From: Hydrogenoanaerobacterium sp032017025
GTDB lineage: Bacteria; Bacillota; Clostridia; Oscillospirales; Ruminococcaceae
Length of the DNA stretch: 64,000 bases
Assembly (NCBI RefSeq): GCF_032017025.1
Contig: NZ_DALZQO010000004.1
Location: 75,088-139,087 of the forward strand
Reading direction: 5' to 3'
The notes under the pieces were generated by a model that ran no database searches, was not told the origin of the DNA, and saw nothing but the letters and a program-made list of their open reading frames with translations. The position numbers and the translations under genes were made by a program. Below, one piece after another: positions 50,586 to 60,320 of the stretch (positions within the stretch are counted from its first letter, which is position 1; every line of letters starts with the position of its first letter).

Positions 50586-53005
50586 CAATCCTTCAACCCT
50601 CTCTCATAATCGCAATTTTCCTTCGCACAATAGATTTTGCCCATCTTACCGGTCTTCTTAAACAAGGTGGCGTCACAATCGGGGCAATTTTCCTTCAGCG
50701 GCAGATCCCACGTGATAAAATCGCAGTTGGGGTAACCGCTGCAGCCATAAAACACCCTGCCCTTTTGTGATTTTTTAGCGAGCATTTTGGAGCCACATTT
50801 GGGGCAATTGCCCTCGGTCTCCTGCACGATCTTCTTGGTGTTTTTGCATTCGGGGAACCCGGGACATGCAAGGAATTTGCCAAAGCGACCGGATTTGATG
50901 ACCATTCTGCGGCCGCAAAGCTCACAATCGACATCCGATTCTTCTTCGGGAACCTTCATACGGGTACCGTCCATGTTCTTTTCGGCATTTTCAAGGGTAG
51001 CGGCAAAATCATCGTAGAACTTATGCAGCGTTTTGACCCAATCCGCATCGCCGGTCTCAACCGAGTCGAGATCATGCTCCATGTTTGCGGTAAAGGTTAC
51101 ATCCACGATGTTTTTAAACTGTTCTTCCATCAGCTGTGTGGTGACCTCGCCCAGTGGAGTGGGTTTTAGCACCTTCGCATCGCGCTCCACATAGTTGCGG
51201 GCGAGAATGGTGGTGATGGTGGGGGCGTAAGTGGAAGGCCGGCCAATGCCGTTTTCCTCAAGTGTTTTGATGAGGGATGCCTCGGTAAAGCGTGCAGGGG
51301 GCTGCGTGAAATGCTGGTTCGGCAGCAGCTCTTTGAGCGAAAGCTCGTCGCCGATCTCCATAGCCGGCAGTGCGCCGCCCTCCTCAGATTCCTCGTCCTT
51401 GCCTTCTTCATACAACACAGTAAAACCGTCAAATTTAACAGAATAGCCCGAAGCCTTGAACAGGTACTCACCCGCGCGGATATCCACCGCAACGGTATCG
51501 AGCAGTGCGGTTGCCATCTGGCTTGCGATAAAGCGCTCCCAAATCAGCTTGTAAAGCTTATATTGATCGCTGGAAAGGCTTTCTTTCGCTTCATCGGGGG
51601 TGAGCGACGGCATGGTAGGGCGAACTGCCTCATGCGCGTCCTGCGAGTTGTTTTTTGATTTATACTGGCGGCGAGCCTGCGGGAGATAATCCTTGCCGTA
51701 TTTGCCTGTGATAAACTCCTCCGCCTGCTGCTGCGCCTCTTCGGAGATGCGCAGAGAGTCGGTTCTCATATAGGTGATAAGACCGACGGCGCCCATATCT
51801 TTTACATCGATACCCTCATACAGCTCCTGTGCTGCCTTCATGGTGCGGCGAGCCTGGAAGCCCAGCTTGCGCGAAGCCTCCTGCTGCATAGTAGAGGTGG
51901 TAAACGGCGGCGCGGGCGACTTTTTCCGCACGCTTTTTTTGACGTTCTCCACCAGATATTTGACACCTTTGAGTTCTTCTAAAATCGCATTTGCTTCCTC
52001 GCCCGTCTTAATATCCAGCTTCTTGTCTTTGCCGTAAAGCTTGGCGGGAATCTGCTTTGTGCTCTCTTTGCCGAGCAGCTTTGCATCGATGGACCAGTAC
52101 TCTTCGGTGATGAATGCGCGAATCTCGTTTTCGCGGTCGACAATCAGACGTACCGCAACGCTCTGCACCCTGCCTGCCGACAAGCCGCGCTTGATTTTAC
52201 GCCACAAAAACGGGCTGATTTTATAGCCCACAATGCGGTCGAGAATGCGGCGAGCCTGCTGTGCATTCACCAAATCAATATCGATGGTGCGCGGGTGATC
52301 CATACCGTAGCGAACACCGGTTTTGGTAATTTCGTTAAAGGTAATGCGGTTTACAGCGTTTAAGTCAAGGTCAAGCAAGTGCGCCAGATGCCATGAAATC
52401 GCCTCGCCCTCGCGGTCGGGGTCGGTTGCGAGGTAGACGGTTTTACTTGCCTTTGCCTTTTTCTTGAGGATGCGCACAAGCTCTTCTTTGCCCTTAATGG
52501 GGATGTATTGCGGCTCAAAGTTGTTATCAACATCGACGCCGAGTTTGCTTTTGGGCAAATCACGAATATGCCCCATAGACGCGATAACGTCAAAGCCGGG
52601 ACCAAGATATTTCATGATGGTTTTTGCCTTTGCGGGGGATTCCACGATAACAAGGTTACCGTCTACCAACACGTCAATATCATCCTCGCTCTTTTTAGCC
52701 TTTGCGGTTTTTTTTGCGGTGGAAGTTTTAGCCGCCTTGGTGGTTTTTGCAGCTGTTTTTGCAGCGGCTTTCTTTTTTGCCGGTGCTTTCTCGGTATCTT
52801 TATCCGCTTTTTTCGCAGCCGGCTTTACAGCAGCTTTTTTGGTCGCTGCTTTTTTTACAGGCTCTTTTTTAGCTGTTGCTTTTGTGCTTTTCGCAGCCTT
52901 AGCCGTTTTTGCCGCTTTGGTGTTTGCGGCTGTATCCACAGCTTCTGCGGCCTCTTCAGCCTGAGCAGTCGCCGTTAATTTTTCATCTGCCTTTTTTGTT
53001 GCCAT
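50585..53005 (-). CDS. topA: DNA topoisomerase I with Lys/Ala-rich N-terminal tail
   Basis: Relaxes negatively supercoiled DNA. The 806 residues have the Toprim domain (VIVESPAKAKTI), the catalytic tyrosine in TYMRTDSLRIS (near 420), and three C-terminal zinc fingers (CELCGR ... CPGFPEC; CPKCGS ... CSGYPNC; CPDCDA ... CAKENC). Unusually, about 110 residues precede the Toprim domain: a low-complexity stretch of Lys, Ala and Thr with AKK/KAAAK repeats, like histone H1 tails. Such tails are known at the C terminus of actinobacterial TopA, so an N-terminal one is notable. The ATG at 53005 follows AGGTGA. A 20-bp hairpin lies upstream. Confidence 0.95.
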   Translation of the reverse strand: MATKKADEKLTATAQAEEAAEAVDTAANTKAAKTAKAAKSTKATAKKEPVKKAATKKAAVKPAAKKADKDTEKAPAKKKAAAKTAAKTTKAAKTSTAKKTAKAKKSEDDIDVLVDGNLVIVESPAKAKTIMKYLGPGFDVIASMGHIRDLPKSKLGVDVDNNFEPQYIPIKGKEELVRILKKKAKASKTVYLATDPDREGEAISWHLAHLLDLDLNAVNRITFNEITKTGVRYGMDHPRTIDIDLVNAQQARRILDRIVGYKISPFLWRKIKRGLSAGRVQSVAVRLIVDRENEIRAFITEEYWSIDAKLLGKESTKQIPAKLYGKDKKLDIKTGEEANAILEELKGVKYLVENVKKSVRKKSPAPPFTTSTMQQEASRKLGFQARRTMKAAQELYEGIDVKDMGAVGLITYMRTDSLRISEEAQQQAEEFITGKYGKDYLPQARRQYKSKNNSQDAHEAVRPTMPSLTPDEAKESLSSDQYKLYKLIWERFIASQMATALLDTVAVDIRAGEYLFKASGYSVKFDGFTVLYEEGKDEESEEGGALPAMEIGDELSLKELLPNQHFTQPPARFTEASLIKTLEENGIGRPSTYAPTITTILARNYVERDAKVLKPTPLGEVTTQLMEEQFKNIVDVTFTANMEHDLDSVETGDADWVKTLHKFYDDFAATLENAEKNMDGTRMKVPEEESDVDCELCGRRMVIKSGRFGKFLACPGFPECKNTKKIVQETEGNCPKCGSKMLAKKSQKGRVFYGCSGYPNCDFITWDLPLKENCPDCDATLFKKTGKMGKIYCAKENCDYERGLKD

Positions 53006-53047
53006 TTTGTTCACCTAGCCTATATCTCAATAATATCAATTCACTCA

Positions 53048-53099
53048 GGTTGTTATTACTGTGTGCACTGAAGCATCAATGCATACAGTAATAACAACC
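53048..53099. other. Hairpin between dprA and topA
   Basis: Arms of 20 bases with one G-T wobble (53048-53067 with 53080-53099) and a 12-nt loop, 43 bp upstream of the topA start. No T-run follows on the minus strand, so it is not an ordinary terminator. A regulatory or RNA-stabilising role is possible. Confidence 0.65.
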
Positions 53100-53118
53100 A
53101 TAACCGTAAAAATAGCAT

Positions 53119-54315
53119 CTACATGCGTTTGTAGCGTTTGCCCGACTGTGCAGATGCCAAGCCCATTATTTCAAGTTCTGTAAGCGCTGTCAAGACCTCG
53201 TGTATCGATTTTTGCAGCTTTTTAGAGATTTCTTCCATCTGTATCGGTACATCTGTAAGCAGATGATAGACCAAAAGTGCGTCACTCGATATTCCCTCTG
53301 GGTCTGCTTTCGGCGCTCTCTCGACAGCCCCCTGCACCTGTTTTTTAAGCGGCTTTTCCAATAAGCTCGTTTGGATCACCGCAGGTTGAGGTATCGCTTG
53401 CGGTTCGTTTACAGGCTGCAGCCTTTCCAGCGATAGTGATTTTGCAAAGCGGTAACGGTATTCCTCCAGCACATCCAGCCCGCAGCTGACAGGAATCGCC
53501 CCTTGCCGCAGCAGTGCAAAGGTACCGCGCGCACTATCGTTAAAAATGTCGTTGGGAACCGCAAATACGTCCTTGCCCTGATCGAGTGCAACATGGGCTG
53601 TAATCAGCGAGCCACTGCGCTCGCCTGCCTCAACCACTACCACACCCATAGAAAGCCCCGAAATAATGCGGTTGCGGATGGGGAAGTTGCCTGCGTATGG
53701 CGTAGTACCGGGTGCAAACTCGGAAACAACCGCGCCATTTTTGGCAATAAGCTCCCTTAGGGTTTTATTCTGTGTCGGGTAGGTTTTATCGATACCGCAG
53801 CCGAGCACCGCAATGGTGCGCCGATCCTGCTTGACAGCAGCCGTGTGGCACACAGTATCGATACCTGAGGCAAGACCGCTGACAATTACCACACCCGCCT
53901 GTGCCAGCTCGCTGCCGATTTTATTGGCAGCACGATAGCCATAGTCGGAACAGCGGCGCGTGCCCACCATTGCGATGGTAAGCTCATTGTCAATATCGCC
54001 AAGCTCACCATCGACATAGAGTACGCAGGGCATTCCGTAAATGTTACGCAAACGGGTGGGATATCTTACATCATCGGGCGTAAGAATCGTAATTCCCCGA
54101 TGGTGCATCTGCTCGGCAATGCGTTTCGCATCATCAAGCTTTGTGGCGAGAAGCCGTTCGGTTTCCGCCTTGGTAATTTGCGAAATCTCACGGTAGCCAC
54201 CGGTAGAATAAAAATCTTCTAAGCTCTCGAATCGACGGATAATCTCATCGGTTCTGCCGTTGCCGCTGCCGAAGGCTGCTCCCAGCCAAACCCAGTATTC
54301 CAAAGCCGATGACAT
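53119..54315 (-). CDS. dprA: DNA-processing protein DprA
   Basis: Binds incoming single-stranded DNA and loads RecA during transformation. The 398-residue protein has an N-terminal helical part (1-75), the Rossmann-like DprA fold with MVGTRRCSDYGYRAA and VIVSGLASGIDTVCH, and a C-terminal winged helix (about 340-395). It precedes topA. No other competence gene is in the window. Confidence 0.95.
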   Translation of the reverse strand: MSSALEYWVWLGAAFGSGNGRTDEIIRRFESLEDFYSTGGYREISQITKAETERLLATKLDDAKRIAEQMHHRGITILTPDDVRYPTRLRNIYGMPCVLYVDGELGDIDNELTIAMVGTRRCSDYGYRAANKIGSELAQAGVVIVSGLASGIDTVCHTAAVKQDRRTIAVLGCGIDKTYPTQNKTLRELIAKNGAVVSEFAPGTTPYAGNFPIRNRIISGLSMGVVVVEAGERSGSLITAHVALDQGKDVFAVPNDIFNDSARGTFALLRQGAIPVSCGLDVLEEYRYRFAKSLSLERLQPVNEPQAIPQPAVIQTSLLEKPLKKQVQGAVERAPKADPEGISSDALLVYHLLTDVPIQMEEISKKLQKSIHEVLTALTELEIMGLASAQSGKRYKRM

Positions 54316-54365
54316 GATCCGTCCCCCCTAAACCGGTAGTTGCGCCGTGATGACATAGTTTTGGA

Positions 54366-55160
54366 TTACAAGCGTGCTTTGCCCGACATCTCCCACATTA
54401 CTACAGCAGCGGCGACTGCCGCGTTAAGCGACTCTGCCCCGCCATGCATATCAATGATCATGTTATGGGTGCATCTGTCTATTACATCTTGTGACAAGCC
54501 GTTACCCTCATTGCCAATCACAGCTACCGCCGCCTGCGTAAGGTTACATGTCCGAATAGACACCGCTCGCTCGCTGAGCGTTGCAGCATAGGTACTGTGT
54601 GTTTTATTTAAGTTTTCAAGCAGCCCTGCAAGGTTGGTTGTGATACATACAGGCACACGAAACACGCTGCCCATTGTGGAACGAAGCACTTTGGGTGAAA
54701 AAATATCGGGACAGTCGGCGGTAAGGATTACACCGTCGATGCCGAATGCATCGGCTGTGCGCAGAATGGTACCGATGTTGCCGGGATCTTGCAATGATTC
54801 CAGTGCAAGATAGCGCCCTGTAGTAAGATTCCCCTCAGTTAGCGTGTTTTCCGGCAGACGGCACACGGCATAAACACCCTGTGGTGTGCTGGTATCTGCC
54901 AGTTTGTCCGCAATATCCGCTGTAATCTCATAGCAGATTTTGGCATTCTGACATAGCAAAGCAAGCCGCTGAGAGTATTTTTCCAACGCGCCGGCAGTGC
55001 AGTACAGCTCGTCTATCACAATGCCGCCAGCCACAGCCTCCATACAAAGCTTAATGCCCTCGGCAACAAAAAAACCGCTTTGTGTGCGCTCTTTTTTACT
55101 CTTCATCAGCCTGATGACCTGTTTAATATTCTGATTTTCTCTGCTGGTAATTCGATCCAT
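54366..55160 (-). CDS. SpoU-family RNA 2'-O-methyltransferase (TrmH-like)
   Basis: A 264-residue SPOUT methyltransferase. An N-terminal substrate-binding domain (about 1-95) precedes the knotted catalytic domain. The three SpoU motifs are visible: LALESLQDPGNIGTILRTA, VILTADCPDIFSPKV followed by GSVFRVP, and IGNEGNGLS. It modifies rRNA or tRNA; the target is unknown. It lies between rplT and dprA. Confidence 0.9.
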   Translation of the reverse strand: MDRITSRENQNIKQVIRLMKSKKERTQSGFFVAEGIKLCMEAVAGGIVIDELYCTAGALEKYSQRLALLCQNAKICYEITADIADKLADTSTPQGVYAVCRLPENTLTEGNLTTGRYLALESLQDPGNIGTILRTADAFGIDGVILTADCPDIFSPKVLRSTMGSVFRVPVCITTNLAGLLENLNKTHSTYAATLSERAVSIRTCNLTQAAVAVIGNEGNGLSQDVIDRCTHNMIIDMHGGAESLNAAVAAAVVMWEMSGKARL

Positions 55161-55226
55161 CTGCTACTCCTCATAAAATTGAAAATGCGCCCGTGCTGCA
55201 TTGAACACGGGCGGCAATGTCAATTA

Positions 55227-55580
55227 TTACAGGGCAGCTTTTGCCTTTTCAACCAGTGCGGTGAAAGCAGCAGCGTCGTTGATTGCAATCTCAGACAGCA
55301 TTTTTCTGTTCAGAGTTACGCCGGCTTTTTTGAGGCCGTTCATGAATGTAGAATAGTTCATATCATTCAAACGGCAAGCTGCGGAAATTCTGGTGATCCA
55401 CAGGCTGCGGAAGTTTCTCTTCTTCTGCTTTCTGCCTGCAAATGCATAGTTGCCGGATTTCATAACTGCCTGTTTGGCAGTTTTAAAAAGTTTGCTCTTG
55501 CCACCAAAGTAACCTTTGGCAAGTTTGAGAACTTTCTTTCTTCTCTTGCGGGTCATCGTTGCTCCCTTTACACGAGCCAT
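55227..55580 (-). CDS. rplT: 50S ribosomal protein L20
   Basis: A 117-residue basic protein needed early in large-subunit assembly, and the known autoregulator of the infC operon. The text KLAKGYFGGKSKLFKTAKQAV and RISAACRLNDMNYSTFMNGLKKA is typical. GGAGG precedes the ATG. Third gene of infC-rpmI-rplT. Confidence 0.98.
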   Translation of the reverse strand: MARVKGATMTRKRRKKVLKLAKGYFGGKSKLFKTAKQAVMKSGNYAFAGRKQKKRNFRSLWITRISAACRLNDMNYSTFMNGLKKAGVTLNRKMLSEIAINDAAAFTALVEKAKAAL

Positions 55581-55637
55581 ATCTATATACCTCCGTTTTC
55601 GGTGTTTCTAATTTAATGACGCCTTATGAGCTACCTA

Positions 55638-55841
55638 CTATTTGTAGGGCAGCAGCAGTTTAACTGCCTTCACGTTGGTCTGATCAGCAAAAGTTGCTTT
55701 ACGCAGGCCTCTTTTACGTTTGGGGGTCTTTCCATGGCCATTGAGCAGATGACGCTTGTTTGCATGAGCGCGTTTTACTTTACCGGTTGCAGTCATTTTG
55801 AAGCGTTTTTTTGCACCGGAATGTGTTTTTAACTTAGGCAT
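55638..55841 (-). CDS. rpmI: 50S ribosomal protein L35
   Basis: A 67-residue basic ribosomal protein starting MPKLKTHSGAKKRFKMT. The ATG at 55841 follows GGGAGG; the frame is open upstream to 55964, but that lies within infC. Second gene of infC-rpmI-rplT. Confidence 0.97.
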   Translation of the reverse strand: MPKLKTHSGAKKRFKMTATGKVKRAHANKRHLLNGHGKTPKRKRGLRKATFADQTNVKAVKLLLPYK

Positions 55842-55866
55842 GAGTTTTGTGTCCTCCCTTTTAGAT

Positions 55867-56385
55867 TTACTTTGCGAGCTTCGACGTAATGAACATGACC
55901 ATACTACGGCCTTCCATTTTCGGCAGCTTGTCAACAGTTCCCACTTCGGCACAGGCCTCGGCAAATTTTTTCATCTGACCTTCACCCAAATAAGCATGTG
56001 CCATTTCGCGACCTCTGAACCGAATCGAAACTTTAACCTTATCACCGCTCTTCAAAAACTTGATAGCGTTGTTGAGTTTGGTTTCAAAATCGTGCGTATC
56101 AATATTCAGCGACAGGCGAACCTCTTTGGTTTCAATGGTCTTCTGATTTTTTCTTGCCTCTTTTTCACGCTTCGCTTGTTCGAAACGATACTTACCGTAA
56201 TCCATAATGCGGCATACGGGCGGCGTTGCCTGAGGAGCGATCTTCACCAAATCCAGGTTCTTCTCGATTGCCAGATTCATCGCGTCTCTGGTTTGCAGTA
56301 TTCCTAACTGCTCACCGTCTGCACCGATGACTCTGATTTCCTTTTCTCTAATCTCCTCATTAATCAGTAGTTCCTTGTTGCTAAT
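55867..56385 (-). CDS. infC: Translation initiation factor IF-3, AUU start
   Basis: Keeps ribosomal subunits apart and checks the start codon. The 172 residues show the N domain (LLINEEIREKEIRVI), the linker and the C domain (KVKVSIRFRGREMAH). The start is called at ATT (56385), which follows GGAGGTG by six bases, starts the conserved ISNKELLINEEI text and matches the known AUU start of infC in Escherichia coli and Bacillus. The ATG at 56400 overlaps the ribosome binding site. IF-3 discriminates against such starts, so the codon gives feedback control. Confidence 0.93.
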   Translation of the reverse strand: MSNKELLINEEIREKEIRVIGADGEQLGILQTRDAMNLAIEKNLDLVKIAPQATPPVCRIMDYGKYRFEQAKREKEARKNQKTIETKEVRLSLNIDTHDFETKLNNAIKFLKSGDKVKVSIRFRGREMAHAYLGEGQMKKFAEACAEVGTVDKLPKMEGRSMVMFITSKLAK

Positions 56386-56549
56386 GTTAAGCACCTCCAT
56401 AAAGCTCTTATAAAATGAACAAAGCGCGGACTAAAATTCGTCCGCGCACCGCAATACACACTTATCCCGGTTAAGGGCTTAGCATTGGTATTGACCATGT
56501 GACGCTCCTGCGCACAGGTGAGAACGAATTGCTGTTCTACTTTGTTTTC
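56386..56549 (-). promoter_or_regulatory. infC-rpmI-rplT leader (L20-leader type)
   Basis: About 165 nt of untranslated leader between the promoter and the AUU start. Near its 3' end is a stable 8-bp GC-rich hairpin (56424-56431 with 56440-56447) followed on the minus strand by a T-rich stretch, which looks like an attenuator. The position matches the L20 leader, in which L20 binding ends transcription early. Upstream segments can pair in other ways, but I did not resolve the full fold. Confidence 0.78.
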
Positions 56550-56555
56550 CTTGTT

Positions 56556-56584
56556 AGTTTATCAAATATACACAGTGTTGTCAA
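56556..56584 (-). promoter_or_regulatory. Sigma-A promoter of infC-rpmI-rplT
   Basis: TTGACA (56584-56579), a 17-bp spacer and TAAACT (56561-56556) on the minus strand. Confidence 0.88.
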
Positions 56585-56687
56585 GTATTATTTATGAGAA
56601 AACACAGCGGACTTTGATTTTTTGCATTGTTCACTCCACTCACCGTTATCGCCCTGCGCTTTGTCGTAGTCCCCTATCCCAGTTTTA

Positions 56688-59600
56688 CTAAAGTACAAGC
56701 GGTATCTCGGTACTTAGCGCAAAAGAATACAGCACGCACTGTTTAACCGGCAGATGCAGGCTTTCTTCGATAATCTTTTTATACAAGGTAAGCTGCGCGG
56801 AGTATCGCTCTACCAGCTCCTGCGCATCCTTCACCGTGTCGGTTTTATAGTCGACAATGACACATGCTCCATCTTCAATGAATACGCAATCGGCAACACC
56901 CTGCACCGTGATGGTATCGGAGCTGCCGGCACCGTCAAAACCAATTTCGTTGGCGGGCAGCTGTGATAAAAAGCGCAGCTCGCGGCGGACGTCACCGGAA
57001 GCAGCGATACGGCGATAAAGCGCAGAGCCAAAAAACCTTTGCACGCGTTTTACGTCGATGCATTCACGCTGAATTTCGGTGATAAAGCCCAGCTGTGTAA
57101 CACGGTTGATTTCTGCCACCGCGTCGATACTGGCAGCCGCGTAATCGGCAAACTGCATAAACTGGTGCAGCGCCAAGCCGCGTTGGGCACCGGTGAGCTC
57201 TTTTTTGGCAAGAAATTTTGGTATGCGGTTAAAACGAAAATTCTTGTTGCTTTCGCGGTGCGCAATGGACGAAACCCCCAACTTTGCAGGCACCACGGTT
57301 GCGGCAGTATACGGATAAACAAAGCCTGCGCGCTCCCTAATTTCATCCACTACAGAGGGTACAGGTTCTGCCGTGATGGAAACTCTCTCGCACACCTGAC
57401 CGTTACTTGGAGCAAGAGGCTGGCTAAACTGAACACACAGGCGTGAGTTCACCCACAGCACCCTACTGTCATCCAGCGCAATTTTACCGCGCAGCGGTGC
57501 ACCGTCCGGGTGACGCAGGGCGCACATCAAAATCCAATCGGCAAAGCTTTTGCATTTGCGTACCAGGTAGCTGGGGATGCGCTCAGCATCGGCAATGCCG
57601 CCTGATAGAGCTTTTAACGTCCCATCCAGACGTTTGTCCTGTGTCATGGTGATAATCAATTTTTCTTTGGCACGCGTCATGGCGACATACAGCACGCGAA
57701 GCTCTTCCGAAAGGGCAGAACGTTCCCCTTCCAGCTTGAGCGCCTCCATGGGCACGGTGGTAAATTCCTTCATCAGTGCAGGGTCACGGCGGCGGCATGC
57801 AAAGCCCAACTTGGGGTGCAGAATGGTTCTCGCCATGGTGTAGTCGGCAGCATTGTGCCGCTTTGCGGTATCACACAGGAACACCACAGGGAATTCAAGC
57901 CCCTTGGAACGGTGAATGGTCATGACTCGAACGACATTTGCGCTTTCGCCCAACGTACCGGCAGGGGTAAAATCGGCACCACGCTGGGTGACCCTATCGA
58001 CAAAGCGAACAAACCCGCAAAGCCCCTTATGCCCCGCTTTGTCGTAGCCTGCGGCATATTCGGCAAGCAGGCGAAGATTTGCCTTGCGGTTGTCGCCCAT
58101 TGGCATAGCCGTAACGATGGACAGATAATCGGTTTCGCGGTAGATACGCAAGATCAGCTGATCGATCGGCTCGGTAACAGCCGCCGCACTGAATTTTTTG
58201 ATGACTTCGGTAAGGGCAATGCATTTCGCATCCCCCTGCTCTGCCGCGGCGCACACGCAAAGATAGAGCGGCCTGCGACGGTTGATGAGACGCACCTGCG
58301 CTACCTCGTCGGGCGTAAAAGCAAACAGCTCAGAAAGCATAATTGCAGTAAGCGGAACGTCGAGCAGCGGATTATCGAGCACGCGTAAAAACGAGAGAAT
58401 GAGCGAAATCTCGCGCGAGGCAAGGTACCCGCCCTGCACCTCTGCCCACGCATTGACACCGTTCTCCTGCAGTTCCTTCACAAAAGTTCCCAGCTTGTCC
58501 TTTTTTGAACGCAGCAGCACGCAAAAGTCGCTCTGCCTTACAGGACGCAGAGCTTTTTCCTCACTATCGTAGACCTGGTACCCCTCTGTAATCATCTCGG
58601 CAATGCGGCGAGCAACATAGCGCGCCTCCAGCACAATTTTTGTATCATCGGTGCTGCTTTCTGCGGTATCAATAATCTGTATTTCGGTGGCAATTTCATC
58701 GGTATCGGGGTAATCGGCACGTGGAAGAAGCGCTTCCTCCGCATTGTAATCAAGCTCACCGAGCTTTTCACTCATCAGCTGCAAAAACAAAAAATTGACA
58801 GAGTCGGTAACACCGGTGCGGCTGCGAAAGTTTGCGCCCAGGTTAATTTTTGCAGGAAATTTTCTGCCGTCGTAGGAAGAGTACTCACGCTTTTTCTGCA
58901 TAAAAATCTCGGGCATAGCCTGACGAAAACGGTAGATGCTTTGCTTAACGTCACCCACCAGAAACAGGTTCTGTTCCCTGCCGTTTTCATCGGAGCGGGC
59001 AAGCGCGCTGAAAATCATATTCTGCGCCTCGTTGGTATCCTGGTATTCGTCGATCATAATTTCATCAAAGCTCCTCTGCGACACCTCGCGCGCAAGGGAG
59101 GATTTTAAATGCACCCCTTTTTGGGGTTCATCGTAAAGCAGTGCGAGGGCAAAGTGCTCGAGGTCGGAGAAATCGACCAGACGGCGCTCTCGCTTGAGCG
59201 CGTCAAGCCGTGCGGCAAACGAAAGCGTAAGCGCAAACAGCAGCTCTATCTGCGGGCGCAATGCGGCAATATCATCGGTAAACTCTGCCGCAGTAGCCGA
59301 AAACAGGCGGTCGGCAAGCTTTTCAAGAATGCTCTTAACCTCTTTACGGATTGCGTCGACACGCTGCTTGGCGGGGTTGTCTTTTTCACCCATAACACGT
59401 CCGCCCAATGGGGTAAGCTCCTTTGCGGCACTTAACTGAAACGCGATAATATCCCAATCCTCGGCGGAATGCGATTTTCGCGCTGCCAGTTCTAAAATCT
59501 GTTTCACGTTATCGAGGTCAGTTTTAAAGGTGTTTTCGTAGGCGGCCGTCATCTTTTCGTTTTCGCAAATCAGCCCGATGGCTTCCTTCAAAATTTCGGC

Positions 59601-60320
59601 ACAGTAGTCCAGCGAATCGGCCGTGTAGGTTAAAATAATCTCGCCCCATACCGTATCGCAAACGTTAACCGTGCTGTCATACATTGCGAGCTTCTCAGTG
59701 AGCCAATCCTCATAAAACGGGTGTGAGCGGATAAAATCGTACAGCTTGTACACCGTTTCGAACAGGTTGCGGTCATCGCGCCCCGAACTGATAAGATCGG
59801 CAAGCTCTGTAAACTCGTCCCCCCGTTCACTGCTGTAGTATTCCTCCACACACTGCTTCAGTGCTTCCTCGCGCAAGTTGCCAAGCTCGCTGTCATCCGC
59901 AATTGAAATATCGGGCGAGAGCGGTAGCTTTTGCACATGCTGCTTGATGAGATCAAAGCAAAACGAGTGGATGGTGCTGATGTGCGCCCTGCCGAGTAAT
60001 ATCTGCTGGCGCTTGAGCACCGCTTCGTTAGGGCGAGGCGCATCGTCATACTCAAGGTCAACATCGTCCGGCACAGGCTCGAGCAGCTTTTGCAGCTTGC
60101 TGCTAATTTTACTGCGCATCTGTTCCGCCGCCGCCTTGGTGTAGGTGACAATGAGCATACGGTCGATATCAACAGGGTTTTGCGGGTCGGCTATACGCTC
60201 AATCACACGCTGCGAAAGGACCGCTGTTTTACCGCTGCCCGCCGCCGCGGAAACAAGCAAAGTACCGCCCCTTGATTGGATAGCATTTGCCTGTTCGGGT
60301 GTCCAGTTAATCTTCGCCAT
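56688..60320 (-). CDS. addA: ATP-dependent helicase/nuclease subunit A
   Basis: UvrD-type 3'-5' helicase and nuclease of the AddAB complex, which processes DNA double-strand ends for recombination. The 1210 residues contain Walker A (VSAAAGSGKTA), DEYQDTN (Walker B), the VTYTKAAAEQM and RSKGLEFPVVF helicase motifs, and a C-terminal RecB-type nuclease motif (VIVDYKTD). The ATG at 60320 has GAGGTG 7 bp upstream and overlaps the addB stop by 14 bp, so translation is coupled. The text runs to a stop at 56688 with no clear terminator. Confidence 0.96.
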   Translation of the reverse strand: MAKINWTPEQANAIQSRGGTLLVSAAAGSGKTAVLSQRVIERIADPQNPVDIDRMLIVTYTKAAAEQMRSKISSKLQKLLEPVPDDVDLEYDDAPRPNEAVLKRQQILLGRAHISTIHSFCFDLIKQHVQKLPLSPDISIADDSELGNLREEALKQCVEEYYSSERGDEFTELADLISSGRDDRNLFETVYKLYDFIRSHPFYEDWLTEKLAMYDSTVNVCDTVWGEIILTYTADSLDYCAEILKEAIGLICENEKMTAAYENTFKTDLDNVKQILELAARKSHSAEDWDIIAFQLSAAKELTPLGGRVMGEKDNPAKQRVDAIRKEVKSILEKLADRLFSATAAEFTDDIAALRPQIELLFALTLSFAARLDALKRERRLVDFSDLEHFALALLYDEPQKGVHLKSSLAREVSQRSFDEIMIDEYQDTNEAQNMIFSALARSDENGREQNLFLVGDVKQSIYRFRQAMPEIFMQKKREYSSYDGRKFPAKINLGANFRSRTGVTDSVNFLFLQLMSEKLGELDYNAEEALLPRADYPDTDEIATEIQIIDTAESSTDDTKIVLEARYVARRIAEMITEGYQVYDSEEKALRPVRQSDFCVLLRSKKDKLGTFVKELQENGVNAWAEVQGGYLASREISLILSFLRVLDNPLLDVPLTAIMLSELFAFTPDEVAQVRLINRRRPLYLCVCAAAEQGDAKCIALTEVIKKFSAAAVTEPIDQLILRIYRETDYLSIVTAMPMGDNRKANLRLLAEYAAGYDKAGHKGLCGFVRFVDRVTQRGADFTPAGTLGESANVVRVMTIHRSKGLEFPVVFLCDTAKRHNAADYTMARTILHPKLGFACRRRDPALMKEFTTVPMEALKLEGERSALSEELRVLYVAMTRAKEKLIITMTQDKRLDGTLKALSGGIADAERIPSYLVRKCKSFADWILMCALRHPDGAPLRGKIALDDSRVLWVNSRLCVQFSQPLAPSNGQVCERVSITAEPVPSVVDEIRERAGFVYPYTAATVVPAKLGVSSIAHRESNKNFRFNRIPKFLAKKELTGAQRGLALHQFMQFADYAAASIDAVAEINRVTQLGFITEIQRECIDVKRVQRFFGSALYRRIAASGDVRRELRFLSQLPANEIGFDGAGSSDTITVQGVADCVFIEDGACVIVDYKTDTVKDAQELVERYSAQLTLYKKIIEESLHLPVKQCVLYSFALSTEIPLVL

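Noticed and set aside
52464..52978. Two overlapping open frames on the plus strand opposite the topA tail
   Set aside because: They arise from the Lys/Ala codons (AAA, GCC) of the tail read backwards and give Phe/Ala- or Cys/Phe-rich nonsense.
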